The notes: generated by a model not told the origin, from the letters alone. A DNA stretch of 12,316 bases from Methanobacterium sp. (GCA_012838205.1 DUPR01000055.1:1-12316), one strand, 5' to 3'. Shown: positions 1 through 6,761, counted from the stretch's first letter. A program made the numbers and translations.

Positions 1-588
1 ATCTAGAGATAGGTAGTTATCTGATTTCTGGATGAGTAGATCCAATTTTTTCCTTAAAGTGTAGGCCACAGTACTTAAGGGTGTTGAGGTTCTGCTGAGG
101 GAAAATGCACTGGCAACATTATCTGAGGCAGGGTTGATGATATCATTTCGGGTTAATATCAAGCCATTGATCTCATCAGTCACCATTTTAATATCCATTA
201 TCTGGCCAAGTTCTTCGCCATTAATCTCCAGAATAGTAGCGTTGGCACTGATAATATCCCAAAAACCAGAATTCAGTTGGTTGAATTTTTGTGTGGGAGA
301 TAATGCTTTTTTTGAGTAATCCGAAGCAATTTTACGGTTCTGGAGAATTGTGTTTCTAACATTAGTCATAACCCGTTTCATGGCTCTTTCTTCCTTCTGA
401 GCCTCATGAATCCGGTTCATATAAATATTTAGAGATGCAGTGATCAGCGAACCAAACAATAGGAAGATCGGAGCCAGGTAGGTGAATTCTGGGAACATTA
501 CTAGGAAGATGAAAAAAAGGATTGATAAAATAGCAGTAATTATTATCATGGCCAGTTCCCAAGATTTTTTTAGTATATTAAACATCAT
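1..588 (-). CDS. Two-helix membrane protein, C-terminus beyond window edge
   Basis: An open frame of 196 codons reads leftward from ATG at 588 to base 1 with no stop, so the 3' end lies outside the window. The start is supported by AGGTG at 596-592, three bases before the tandem ATG ATG. Residues 1-13 are short and basic, residues about 14-33 and 37-56 are two hydrophobic helices, and the remainder is a soluble domain that begins with a charged stretch (HEAQKEERAMKR, probably coiled coil). Two hydrophobic helices joined by a very short turn would place the large C-terminal domain in the cytoplasm. I do not recognise the family. The soluble part shows no kinase, HAMP or nuclease motif, so sensor, scaffold or defence-type membrane protein are all open. 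The gene diverges from the next plus-strand gene across a repeat-rich spacer. Confidence 0.75.
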   Translation of the reverse strand, partial: MMFNILKKSWELAMIIITAILSILFFIFLVMFPEFTYLAPIFLLFGSLITASLNIYMNRIHEAQKEERAMKRVMTNVRNTILQNRKIASDYSKKALSPTQKFNQLNSGFWDIISANATILEINGEELGQIMDIKMVTDEINGLILTRNDIINPASDNVASAFSLSRTSTPLSTVAYTLRKKLDLLIQKSDNYLSLD

Positions 589-658
589 TAACACCTATAT
601 TTTGAAAATATTATCGGTTGCATCACTACATCAGCTTTCCAAGATGATGTAAGATTTA

Positions 659-713
659 ATATTATCTAAATTCAAACCACACATCCCCACAGAAGGGAAA
701 TCTTAGATAATAT
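659..713. repeat. 11-bp perfect inverted repeat
   Basis: ATATTATCTAA at 659-669 is the exact reverse complement of TTAGATAATAT at 703-713, with a 33-base spacer. It lies upstream of the minus-strand membrane protein gene, about 70-125 bases before its start. It could be a regulator site or a long-loop hairpin; AT-rich composition raises the chance of coincidence. Confidence 0.45.
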
Positions 714-772
714 CTTGTTTTCTTTTCTTAAACTATAATATAATTTCTTGTAATCTTTTCTTAAACAATAAT
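713..772. repeat. 27-bp direct repeat, 33-bp period
   Basis: Positions 713-739 and 746-772 match at 24 of 27 bases, with a perfect 13-base core TCTTTTCTTAAAC at 721-733 and 754-766. The copies are offset by 33 bp, about three helical turns. On the minus strand they lie upstream of the membrane protein gene and overlap plausible TATA-like sequence, so a regulator binding twice on one face of the helix is a reasonable inference. Confidence 0.55.
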
Positions 773-1072
773 TATTATATTTAAATTCGCTGGTAAATAG
801 TATTCTATTGCCATGTTTTATTTGGATAAACCATTAGCTTAGGCACCAACCAGTAGACGGTCAATGAATAACATCTATAGGGGTATGAATATGTCTAACT
901 TCCCATTTATTTAAGCAGGAAAATTGCAGCTGCTAGTAAAGTGCTGTTAGGCTACTATACACATTCGTACGTTCCACCACAATGGTTAGTTCTTTTAGGA
1001 AATAGTAAACTACCAACACATCAGTTCAAAGTATAAAGGAGTAAATCAACTATTACCCTACTTATTATATTT

Positions 1073-1137
1073 TATCAAGAGATAAAAAGTAAGTATTGAT
1101 ATGACAAAGTGATAGTTAAGGTAAAAAATTATATCAC
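1073..1137. promoter_or_regulatory. Two adjacent dyads with equal 17-base spacers
   Basis: TATCAA (1073-1078) pairs with TTGATA (1096-1101), and GTGATA (1109-1114) pairs with TATCAC (1132-1137). Both spacers are 17 bases, and the dyad centres are 36 bp apart. The second dyad overlaps the probable TATA box of the next gene (AATTATAT at 1127-1134). This is the geometry of an operator for a dimeric regulator with well separated half-sites. The regulator is unknown. Confidence 0.35.
1127..1134 (+). promoter_or_regulatory. Probable TATA box for the gene at 1177
   Basis: AATTATAT with an A-rich BRE-like stretch just upstream. Archaeal spacing predicts transcription from about 1155-1158 and a 20-base leader containing the weak ribosome site. 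Confidence 0.4.
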
Positions 1138-1176
1138 AACTGGAAAAATGATTATTAATTCTAGAGATGGTATATA

Positions 1177-1542
1177 ATGGTAGAAAGTAAGAAAACTGAC
1201 AAAAGAACTCCGGCTGGAGAGTTGGATGTGTGGGTAGTTAAACCTGAAAAAGAGGATGATCCCTGGGCAGTGGTAACTATACAAATAGAACTGGAAAACC
1301 CTTTAACTCCTGACTCAATTTTCCAATATTTAGGGACTTTTTTGGAAGTTGATGGCAGGGAATTTGAGGTTATGAAGCCACCCAACGAACACTTAGTTAT
1401 CGCCCCAGATAATGTTCTTAAAAATCTGGAAAAAACATGTTTCAAGTCAAACATAAAATTAGAACAATTTAACATCATATTAATGCCTTTAGAAAGTTTC
1501 AACGAAAAAATAGATGATTATAAGGACAAAAAGGGTATTTGA
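1177..1542 (+). CDS. Hypothetical protein, 121 aa
   Basis: The product is a soluble, acidic, small protein with no signal peptide or membrane helix. GATGG at 1166-1170, six bases before ATG, is a weak ribosome site. I do not recognise the family. The sequence alternates likely strands (LDVWVV, WAVVTIQIEL, EQFNIILMPL) with a helix-like segment around FQYLGTFLEV, suggesting a compact alpha/beta fold. The first twelve and last fifteen residues are highly charged. The frame is preferred over the overlapping antisense frame because it has a promoter, a ribosome site and a T8 stop immediately downstream. Its own promoter with two dyads suggests regulated expression. The next gene encodes a probable OB-fold protein, but an intervening terminator argues against a tight operon. 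Confidence 0.7.
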   Translation: MVESKKTDKRTPAGELDVWVVKPEKEDDPWAVVTIQIELENPLTPDSIFQYLGTFLEVDGREFEVMKPPNEHLVIAPDNVLKNLEKTCFKSNIKLEQFNIILMPLESFNEKIDDYKDKKGI

Positions 1543-1551
1543 ACCTAGGGA

Positions 1552-1559
1552 TTTTTTTT
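1552..1559 (+). terminator. Oligo-T terminator after the gene at 1177
   Basis: T8 begins nine bases after the stop codon. Archaeal RNA polymerase stops at such tracts without needing a hairpin. Confidence 0.5.
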
Positions 1560-1625
1560 AAGGCTTGTTGGATTAGAAAATCTTAATTTCTTAGGCAAAT
1601 TAGTACTTGTAATGAGGGATATGAT

Positions 1626-1943
1626 ATGAGTGAATGGACTGAAGTTAAAAGAGATGAAGATGAAATTGAAAAACCAAACTATTGGGAGCCGGAAGCAGTG
1701 GGAGAAACCTTGCAAGGCACATACATAGATTTTGAAGAAAATGTTGGCCAGTTCAAGAGCAAACTGTACACCCTAAAAACTAGTCAGGGTGAAATGAATA
1801 TATGGGGCTCCAAAGTCTTGGACGAGTTAATGAAAAAAGTGGACCTTGGAATGGAAGTACGAATAACCTACAATGGCAAACAACCATCCAAGACCGGCAA
1901 AAATCCTTGGAAAGATTTTAAAGTAGAATATCGAAAGAAATAA
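1626..1943 (+). CDS. Predicted OB-fold nucleic-acid-binding protein, 105 aa
   Basis: GAGGGA at 1614-1619 lies six bases before this ATG and fixes the start; the ATG at 1621 is in another frame. After a charged N-terminus (residues 1-17) the protein follows a pattern seen in small single-stranded-DNA-binding or phage-type OB proteins: a W-x-P segment at 20-22, GETLQGTYIDFEENVG at 26-41, strand KLYTLKTSQGEMNIWGS at 46-62, a helix KVLDELMKKVDLG at 63-75, then MEVRITYNGK at 76-85 and a final strand DFKVEYRKK. The 'LxGxY..., Y.L.T..G....WGS..L...L..V..G..V.I.Y.GK' layout is the basis of the call. The partner nucleic acid is unknown. Similar proteins occur on archaeal and bacterial chromosomes as well as in viruses, so this alone does not prove a provirus. 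A hairpin terminator follows directly. Confidence 0.65.
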   Translation: MSEWTEVKRDEDEIEKPNYWEPEAVGETLQGTYIDFEENVGQFKSKLYTLKTSQGEMNIWGSKVLDELMKKVDLGMEVRITYNGKQPSKTGKNPWKDFKVEYRKK

Positions 1944-1966
1944 ACCCCAATTTTTAACCATATATT

Positions 1967-1987
1967 ACTAGAAGCACTAGTCTTTTT
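1967..1987 (+). terminator. Hairpin terminator between convergent genes
   Basis: ACTAG (1967-1971), a 5-base loop, CTAGT (1977-1981), then C and T5 (1983-1987). It sits between the stop of the OB-fold gene and the convergent 3' end at 1994. Confidence 0.5.
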
Positions 1988-1993
1988 GAGGGA

Positions 1994-2230
1994 TTACCAG
2001 TCGTTAACAACTTGATAAACTTCACAGAACTTATCTTTAACTGCTTCATCCTGTAAGTTATTTAGTATTTTAGCAAAGTCATCTTTGTGAATAACAATTA
2101 CAGGGTCATGGGTTTTTAGTCCATGCTGATGGTTTATATGGGTTTTTATCAGATTGACCATGGTATGTTCCATCATTCCCAGGGTGTAACGAATATTTTC
2201 AGGCTTTAACTCATCATCTTGGTATGTCAA
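1994..2230 (-). CDS. Hypothetical protein, 78 aa, TTG start
   Basis: The frame begins at TTG (2230-2228), preceded on the minus strand by the very strong ribosome site GGGAGGGGG (2246-2238), seven bases away; this supports TTG over the internal ATG ATG at residues 19-20. The product is a small soluble protein, mostly helical by inspection, with a His-rich central stretch (MMEHTMVNLIKTHINHQHGL) followed by the strand VIVIHKDDF and a C-terminal helix. It has one Cys and no recognisable motif, and I do not know the family. It diverges from the DUF488 gene across 62 bp, so the two promoters must be close, and converges on the OB-fold gene. Confidence 0.7.
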   Translation of the reverse strand: MTYQDDELKPENIRYTLGMMEHTMVNLIKTHINHQHGLKTHDPVIVIHKDDFAKILNNLQDEAVKDKFCEVYQVVNDW

Positions 2231-2292
2231 ATCAGATCCCCCTCCCTATACCTATTATGATCAATCCAAAGTGAATAAATTTAACTATAACA

Positions 2293-2793
2293 ATGAACCT
2301 CAATAGTCACATGGCTCCTAAAGTATTCACCATCGGCCACAGCAACCACCTTTTCTCCACTTTCCTGGAATTAATCCAGAAACACGATATTAACCTGGTA
2401 GCAGATGTGAGGACCAACCCTTACAGCAAACACTCCCCACATTTTAACAAAAAACCTTTACAGAAATCATTGGAGGAGTCCCTGATTAAATACGTTTATC
2501 TGGGTAAAAATATGGGCGGTAAACCACGAGATAAAAAGTTTTACCATAACCATGAACTCATCTACCATCGTCTGGAAAAAGATGAAAAGTACCAGGAAGC
2601 ATTGAATGAACTAATTAAGTTAACTGAAAAAAATCAGATAGTCATAATGTGCAGTGAGGAAGATCCTAAATCTTGCCATCGACATCACCTAATAGGCCAA
2701 TCCCTCCTAAAAAAGGGGTTTGAAATATCACATATCAGAGGTCATGGAGACACAGATAAGGTTGAAATGGATTTTCAGGCCCGTTTAGTATAA
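2293..2793 (+). CDS. DUF488 family protein
   Basis: The family signatures are present in order: TIGHS at residues 13-17, the DVR-x-x-PYS block at 38-45, [10 protein letters not shown] at 67-76, and the C-terminal [12 protein letters not shown] at 119-130. The Cys, Glu and His/Arg residues of the last block are the conserved cluster of the family. DUF488 proteins are compact alpha/beta proteins of about 120-190 aa whose biochemical role is not established, so no reaction is assigned. The alternative start ATG at 2311 ([11 protein letters not shown]) is closer to the usual N-terminus. Neither start has a ribosome site, so a leaderless or near-leaderless transcript is likely, perhaps from CTATTATG at 2252-2259. 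The helicase gene follows in the same direction after 63 bases that include a palindrome and its own TATA-like sequence. Confidence 0.85.
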   Translation: MNLNSHMAPKVFTIGHSNHLFSTFLELIQKHDINLVADVRTNPYSKHSPHFNKKPLQKSLEESLIKYVYLGKNMGGKPRDKKFYHNHELIYHRLEKDEKYQEALNELIKLTEKNQIVIMCSEEDPKSCHRHHLIGQSLLKKGFEISHIRGHGDTDKVEMDFQARLV

Positions 2794-2822
2794 ATACGTT
2801 GAAGAGAAGTCATATCATATGT

Positions 2823-2840
2823 TTTAAATGATCATTTAAA
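2823..2840. promoter_or_regulatory. 18-bp perfect palindrome over the helicase promoter
   Basis: TTTAAATGATCATTTAAA reads the same on both strands. Its left half includes the best TATA-like sequence (TTTTAAAT, 2822-2829), which would start transcription at about 2849-2852, a few bases before ATG at 2857. A second short palindrome, CATATCATATG, lies at 2811-2821. A repressor bound here would block TBP, which suggests operator function; this is inference. Confidence 0.45.
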
Positions 2841-2856
2841 CAAAAACACGATTATC

Positions 2857-5142
2857 ATGCTTGAAAATGTCCTTAAAACCCTGGAAGATAACCGTGCTTT
2901 CAAGAGGAAGGTGGAACACATTGAAACCCTCACCGCCAGAAAGGCCCAGTACGGCAAGTTAAAGGATCTCCCAGAGTCTATTGAGAAATACCTCCAGGAC
3001 AGTCACATAAAGCTTTACCAACACCAAGTTGAAGCCACCCAACTTATTCGGAGTGGTGAAAACATCCTCATAACCACCCCCACTGCATCTGGGAAAACTT
3101 TAGCCTTCAACTTGCCTATTATTGAAACATTTAGTCAAGATTCTGAGGCCACTGCCCTTTACATCTACCCGGCTAAGGCACTGGCCAATGACCAGTTAAA
3201 TGTTCTCAAACACTTGGAATCATCTTGTGATCTTGATTTTAAACCAAATATCTATGATGGGGATACTCCTAAAAAAATCCGTCCCTGGATTAAGGAAAAC
3301 TCCCGGTTAATTCTAACCAATCCCTACATGTTACACCTCATTTTAGGATGGCATCATCAATGGAGCCGTTTTTATAAAAACCTCAAATATGTGGTGATCG
3401 ACGAAGCCCACCACTACCGAGGTGTTTTCGGCTCAAATGTAGCATTCCTTATAAGGAGGTTGAGGCGCATATGCAACCATTATGGTTCCTACCCACAGTT
3501 TATCCTATCATCAGCCACCTTAGCCAATCCAGAGGAATTCAGCCGCAACCTGGTGGGTGTGGACTTTAAAGAAATAAAAAAAGATACCTCTCCAAGTGGT
3601 AGGAAACACTTTGTATTGTATAACCCTTATGCCAAGTGGGGTGAACTTTCCACTCACCAGGAGACCAAAAACCTGTTCCAGTTAATGGTTTTAAATGATC
3701 TGCAGACCCTGTGTTTCACAGTCAGCCGGAAAATGGCTGAAATCATAGCGATGTGGACTAAAAAAGAGCTTAGTGAAATAAAACCAGAACTGGTTCATCG
3801 TGTGACGGCTTATCGTTCAGGTTTCTTGGCAGAAGAGCGTAGAAAAATAGAGAAAGGATTAAAAACTGGTAACCTGGTAGGTGTGACTTGTACCAATGCC
3901 TTGGAGTTAGGGGTAGATATTGGCAGCTTGGATGGTGTGATTATCAGTGGCTACCCTGGTACCATGATCAGCACCTGGCAACAGGCCGGAAGGGCAGGTA
4001 GAGGTGAAAATGAATCCTTAGTTGTTATGGTGGCCTTTGAAAACGCGTTGGACCAGTACCTCATGAATCATCCGGAATTCTTATTTCACAAATCCCATGA
4101 AAATGCAGTTATTGACCTGGAAAATGAGAAAATATCCAAAGGACATATTTTATGCGCTATTAAAGAGTTACCTTTAACTGTGGAAGGTTATGAAAAATAT
4201 TTCCAGACTGATTATGATACTTGGGATGCTATTCGGAAAAATATGATGGTAAAAGAAGGCCTATTAGGTTTGACTTTTGTTGGACTTAAAGATCCAGCAA
4301 TAAACATCAGCCTGGACCAGATCAGCAGTGATCACTTCCGAGTGTTCCATAAAAAAAAGTTGATGGAAACCATGAACCGGCAGCATGCCTACAGTGAAGC
4401 CCATGAAGGGGCAGTGCTCATAAACCAAGGTGAAACTTATATTGTGGATAGTTTCAACCTGCAAAATAGGAAAATAAATGTAAAAAAGATGGATGTGGAT
4501 TACCATACCCAGGCTCTTAAGAATGTGGATGTTACCATTGAAAAAGAGGCCTACCATCGCACCATCGGAAATTTCAGGGTCTCCTTTGGAGAAGTAAAGG
4601 TTAGTCAAGATTTCTACAAGTACAAGGAAATGCTCTACGGGAAAACTTTAGCAACACATAACCTTGATTTACCACCCCTAAAATACCATACCCGTGGTTT
4701 ATGGTTCACACTTCCGGGAGTGGTGGCAGATAGTTTGGAAAACATCTTCCCTAAAAAGGATTCCTATGCTGGTAGCTTGCACGGTGCAGAACACGCCCTT
4801 ATATCTATGTTTCCCTTGCTAGTGCTGTGTGACCGGTTTGACATTGGTGGTTTATCCACTAATTATCACTCTCAAACTGATAAAGCCACTATCTTCATCT
4901 ACGATGCCTATGAGGGTGGTATTGGTCTGGCAGAGAAGGCGGTGGAGGTTATGGAGAAACTGGTGGAGGTCACCCGGGACATGGTTAAAACCTGCCAGTG
5001 CCAAAAGGGCTGCCCCACTTGTATCTATTCACCTAAATGTGGTAACGATAACAAACCACTCCATAAAAAGGGCACAATCTTCATCTTAGAAGCCATGTTG
5101 AAACTGATGAAAGGTGAAAATATAGAATCTGGCCTGATGTAA
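2857..5142 (+). CDS. SF2 DNA helicase of the MrfA/SftH/Hrq1 type with C-terminal zinc-binding Cys cluster
   Basis: A 761-residue DEAD/DEAH-type helicase. Visible motifs are the Q-like YQHQ at 54-57, Walker A PTASGKT at 75-81, [10 protein letters not shown] at 104-113, TNPYML at 154-159, DEAH at 182-185, SSAT at 218-221, [11 protein letters not shown] at 346-356, and motif [10 protein letters not shown] at 375-382. The C-terminal third matches the DUF1998 region (HGAEHALIS at 642-650, [13 protein letters not shown] at 683-695) and ends in a Cys cluster, C713, C715, C719, C722 and C728. This layout and length fit Bacillus MrfA and mycobacterial SftH, relatives of RecQ4-like Hrq1; characterised members are 3'-to-5' DNA-translocating ATPases, and MrfA acts in mitomycin-type damage repair. 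A repair role here is family-based inference. No MrfB-type exonuclease gene is in the window. There is no ribosome site; a short leader is likely. All motifs are intact. Confidence 0.92.
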   Translation: MLENVLKTLEDNRAFKRKVEHIETLTARKAQYGKLKDLPESIEKYLQDSHIKLYQHQVEATQLIRSGENILITTPTASGKTLAFNLPIIETFSQDSEATALYIYPAKALANDQLNVLKHLESSCDLDFKPNIYDGDTPKKIRPWIKENSRLILTNPYMLHLILGWHHQWSRFYKNLKYVVIDEAHHYRGVFGSNVAFLIRRLRRICNHYGSYPQFILSSATLANPEEFSRNLVGVDFKEIKKDTSPSGRKHFVLYNPYAKWGELSTHQETKNLFQLMVLNDLQTLCFTVSRKMAEIIAMWTKKELSEIKPELVHRVTAYRSGFLAEERRKIEKGLKTGNLVGVTCTNALELGVDIGSLDGVIISGYPGTMISTWQQAGRAGRGENESLVVMVAFENALDQYLMNHPEFLFHKSHENAVIDLENEKISKGHILCAIKELPLTVEGYEKYFQTDYDTWDAIRKNMMVKEGLLGLTFVGLKDPAINISLDQISSDHFRVFHKKKLMETMNRQHAYSEAHEGAVLINQGETYIVDSFNLQNRKINVKKMDVDYHTQALKNVDVTIEKEAYHRTIGNFRVSFGEVKVSQDFYKYKEMLYGKTLATHNLDLPPLKYHTRGLWFTLPGVVADSLENIFPKKDSYAGSLHGAEHALISMFPLLVLCDRFDIGGLSTNYHSQTDKATIFIYDAYEGGIGLAEKAVEVMEKLVEVTRDMVKTCQCQKGCPTCIYSPKCGNDNKPLHKKGTIFILEAMLKLMKGENIESGLM

Positions 5143-5258
5143 ATTAATTCCAAGCCAATAATAAACTAAATATTTGACTATCAAATCTCTCATTAAAAGG
5201 AGTAAAATGCTACCAGTAGTTTAGAAGCATTGCTAATTTTCACATTAAATTGAAAACC

Positions 5259-5265
5259 TTTTTTT
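5259..5265 (+). terminator. Oligo-T terminator downstream of the helicase
   Basis: T7 about 115 bases after the helicase stop codon, preceded by the AATGCT/AGCATT hairpin at 5206-5231. Confidence 0.35.
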
Positions 5266-5360
5266 ATATGGCTTTTTGAATGGTGATTCGAGTTTACAAT
5301 CGGATATTCTCATTACTTGGAATTTGCATAAATCACTGCACCCAAAACAGAATTCCATTA

Positions 5361-5456
5361 GAGGACGTACCATGAACACTATATCTTTTACTGAGGACGT
5401 GCTCTTAGCACTGGATCTTTTACTAAGGACGTACCTTGAGCACTGGATCTTTTACT
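5361..5456. repeat. Three-copy 32-bp tandem repeat
   Basis: Units occupy 5361-5392, 5393-5424 and 5425-5456 with no gap. Each starts (G/A)AGGACGT and ends ATCTTTTACT; units 2 and 3 also share AGCACTGGATCTTTTACT or its near equivalent. Variation is concentrated in the middle. Unit 2 contains GTGCT-CTT-AGCAC (5400-5412), a short hairpin that is only partly kept in the other two. There are no spacers, so it is not a CRISPR array. The array begins right after an unrelated sequence and stops at an AT-rich tail; the function is unknown. Confidence 0.8.
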
Positions 5457-5610
5457 ATTTCTAAAAAATTCTTCCAGAAGTTTTCAGTTAGAATCTAAAA
5501 AATCAACTAAGAAATGTACTTGATATCTTTAAAAAAAAGGTTTAAAAAGGGAATTAAAATTTCCATATTAGATGAAAAACTGCGTAGAAAACAAGAATAG
5601 GGAACAAGTT

Positions 5611-5655
5611 ATTATATATGATATTAATATTATTATTGAGAATCATTATTGAGAA
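5611..5655 (+). promoter_or_regulatory. nikR promoter with tandem 11-bp direct repeat
   Basis: TTATATAT at about 5612-5619 is a good TATA box and predicts transcription from about 5640. ATTATTGAGAA occurs perfectly at 5632-5642 and again at 5645-5655, offset 13 bp, straddling the predicted start. ATGAT (5618-5622) and ATCAT (5642-5646) also form a dyad. NikR proteins often control themselves, so either could be the autoregulatory site; this is inference. Confidence 0.4.
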
Positions 5656-5678
5656 GATTTATGTTGGAGGGAATTGTC

Positions 5679-6086
5679 TTGATAAGAATAAGTATGTCAC
5701 TGCCTAGGAAATTATTGGAAGAATTTGATGAAGTACTTCAGGACCGGGGATATAATTCAAGATCTAAAGGAATAAGGGATGCACTAAAGGATTATATGCT
5801 CCGTTATCAGTGGATGAATGAGATGGATGGGGAAAGGATTGGAACTATCGCAGTAATCTACGACCACCATTACATGGGTGTTTTGGATGAAATCACCAAT
5901 ATCCAACACCAATACACCGATCACATTAACGCTGTAATGCACATACACATGAACGATAAACAATGCATGGAAGTAATAGTAGTAAAAGGGGAAGTTACTC
6001 AAATTCGAGAACTCACCGAAAAAATCATGAGCCTCAAAGGTGTAGAACACGTGAAACTCACTAGTTCAGGGGTAAAAGATCATTGA
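5679..6086 (+). CDS. nikR: Nickel-responsive transcriptional regulator NikR
   Basis: The start chosen is TTG at 5679: GGAGGG at 5666-5671 lies seven bases before it, and the product then begins MIRISMSLP as family members do; the longer frame from 5649 adds ten residues with no ribosome site. The protein is 135 aa, the normal length. Residues 2-45 form the ribbon-helix-helix DNA-binding domain (strand IRISMSL, then LLEEFDEVLQDRGYNSRSKGIRDAL). Residues about 54-130 form the ACT-type nickel-binding domain. All four high-affinity nickel ligands are visible in the family spacing: H77, then 11 residues on H88, H90 and C96 (H-x-H-x5-C). It should act as a tetrameric, nickel-dependent repressor, typically of nickel uptake genes; methanogens need nickel for F430 and hydrogenases. 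No nickel transporter is adjacent, so its targets lie elsewhere. It appears to be a single-gene unit. Confidence 0.93.
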   Translation: MIRISMSLPRKLLEEFDEVLQDRGYNSRSKGIRDALKDYMLRYQWMNEMDGERIGTIAVIYDHHYMGVLDEITNIQHQYTDHINAVMHIHMNDKQCMEVIVVKGEVTQIRELTEKIMSLKGVEHVKLTSSGVKDH

Positions 6087-6129
6087 ATTACTGATCTTCT
6101 CCAATTTTGGCATGAATTTCTGTTTTATA

Positions 6130-6136
6130 TTTTTTT
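6130..6136 (+). terminator. Oligo-T terminator after nikR
   Basis: T7 about 45 bases after the nikR stop, within a generally T-rich stretch. Confidence 0.4.
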
Positions 6137-6316
6137 AACCCTGATTATTCCTTCTGTATGGGAAAAAAGAGATGATAATAAAGAAGGGATTACTGCATAT
6201 TTTTAATTTTGAAATTGTATTTTGTGTAATGTTTATTTTCTTCTAAATAGAATAATATATTAGATTGTAATTTTGGCTTAGCTAAAATTGTAGTATCTAT
6301 TGAGGAGGGAGAACGA

Positions 6317-6661
6317 ATGGATAGTAAAATCGGAATAGGATTGTTGATTGTGGTTTGTTTTATTGTTGCAGCATCTGGATGTGCTTCTTCTGCGGTTACA
6401 GTTGTTGTCAACTATACTGGCGATTGGAATGGTACCATAACTGATTCTTCAGGAACCCGCACCATAGAAGGTACTGGCGATAAATCATTCGATCTAGGAA
6501 GTATTACTGGATCTTTAAGGGCTAAAGTTGAAAAAAACGATGATAAATCTGATCCGATATATATAACTGCCTATAGAGATGGAAAAGTGGTGGCTTCTCA
6601 GAATACTAGTAATTATCCATCACTTACTGATGCACAAATCAGTGTCTATTTAACTCCCTAA
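6317..6661 (+). CDS. Small secreted lipoprotein, 114 aa
   Basis: GGAGGGAG at 6303-6310 stands six bases before the ATG, and AATATATTA near 6252-6260 is a likely TATA box. The product has a short N-terminus (MDSK), a hydrophobic segment at 5-19 and a lipobox AASGC with the lipid-bearing Cys at 22, so it should be membrane-anchored and face outward. The remaining 92 residues are predicted all-beta: NYTGDWNGTITDSSG at 32-46, an IEGTGDKSFDLGS segment, LRAKVEKNDD and IYITAYRDGKVVAS. Small beta-sandwich lipoproteins of this sort are common in Methanobacteriales, but I cannot name a function or ligand. It follows nikR after 230 bases with its own promoter, so shared nickel control is possible but not shown. 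A structured terminator follows. Confidence 0.85.
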   Translation: MDSKIGIGLLIVVCFIVAASGCASSAVTVVVNYTGDWNGTITDSSGTRTIEGTGDKSFDLGSITGSLRAKVEKNDDKSDPIYITAYRDGKVVASQNTSNYPSLTDAQISVYLTP

Positions 6662-6684
6662 AAAAAGGGGTGAATAGTTGTTTT

Positions 6685-6761
6685 GAGCACTTTTAAGTTC
6701 CACCACCTTATTGGAAAGTGATCCGCACGAACTGGATAGTGCTTTTTTTACTGTTTTTTTT
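6685..6761 (+). terminator. Structured terminator or small RNA 3' end
   Basis: AGCACT (6686-6691) pairs with AGTGCT (6738-6743), and AGTTC (6696-6700) pairs with GAACT (6729-6733). The two stems are separated by a symmetric 4x4 internal loop and enclose a 28-base apical region. The outer stem runs straight into T7 (6743-6749), followed by T8 at 6754-6761. It is larger than a simple terminator hairpin and starts 24 bases after the lipoprotein stop codon, so it probably ends that transcript and may persist as a stable 3' RNA. Confidence 0.55.

Larger units (their letters stand above)
601..1176. other. Gene-free spacer with repeats between divergent genes
   Basis: No frame of believable length with a ribosome site was found on either strand. 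The left part (650-780) holds an inverted repeat and a long direct repeat, and the right part (1070-1140) holds two dyads; these are listed separately. The central stretch, about 820-1060, is less AT-rich than its flanks and could be decayed sequence or an untranslated RNA, but I see no tRNA, box C/D or known riboswitch fold in it. Confidence 0.6.
5143..5678. other. Gene-free spacer between helicase and nikR
   Basis: The stretch contains a small palindrome (ATTTGA-CTA-TCAAAT, 5172-5186), a hairpin (AATGCT at 5206-5211 with AGCATT at 5226-5231), T7 at 5259-5265 that probably ends the helicase transcript, the three-copy 32-bp tandem repeat, and the nikR promoter. An open frame of 62 codons crosses the tandem repeat, but the 32-bp period changes frame each unit and no ribosome site precedes it. 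Confidence 0.6.

Noticed and set aside
134..319. 61-codon plus-strand frame at the left edge
   Set aside because: It lies antisense to the partial membrane protein, which has a ribosome site and coherent domain structure.
941..1036. Short open stretch with a GTG start giving a hydrophobic 31-residue peptide (VLLGYYTHSYVPPQW...)
   Set aside because: It has no ribosome site and no ATG, and the longer reading is closed by a stop just upstream. It could be decayed coding DNA but cannot be supported.
1161..1502. Antisense frame over the gene at 1177
   Set aside because: It is a mirror of the real gene; the plus-strand frame has a promoter, ribosome site and terminator.
4264..4608. Frames overlapping the helicase on both strands
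   Set aside because: The helicase motifs run unbroken through the region, so these are shadows.
5207..5224. Five-codon reading frame (MLPVV) after AAAGGAG
   Set aside because: Although the ribosome site is good, a five-residue peptide has no other support, and the sequence also forms a hairpin that better explains it.
5361..5456. Possible CRISPR array
   Set aside because: The repeats abut without spacers, and no cas gene is present.
5276..5464. 62-codon open frame across the spacer between helicase and nikR
   Set aside because: It runs through a tandem repeat whose 32-bp period shifts frame each unit, and it has no ribosome site.
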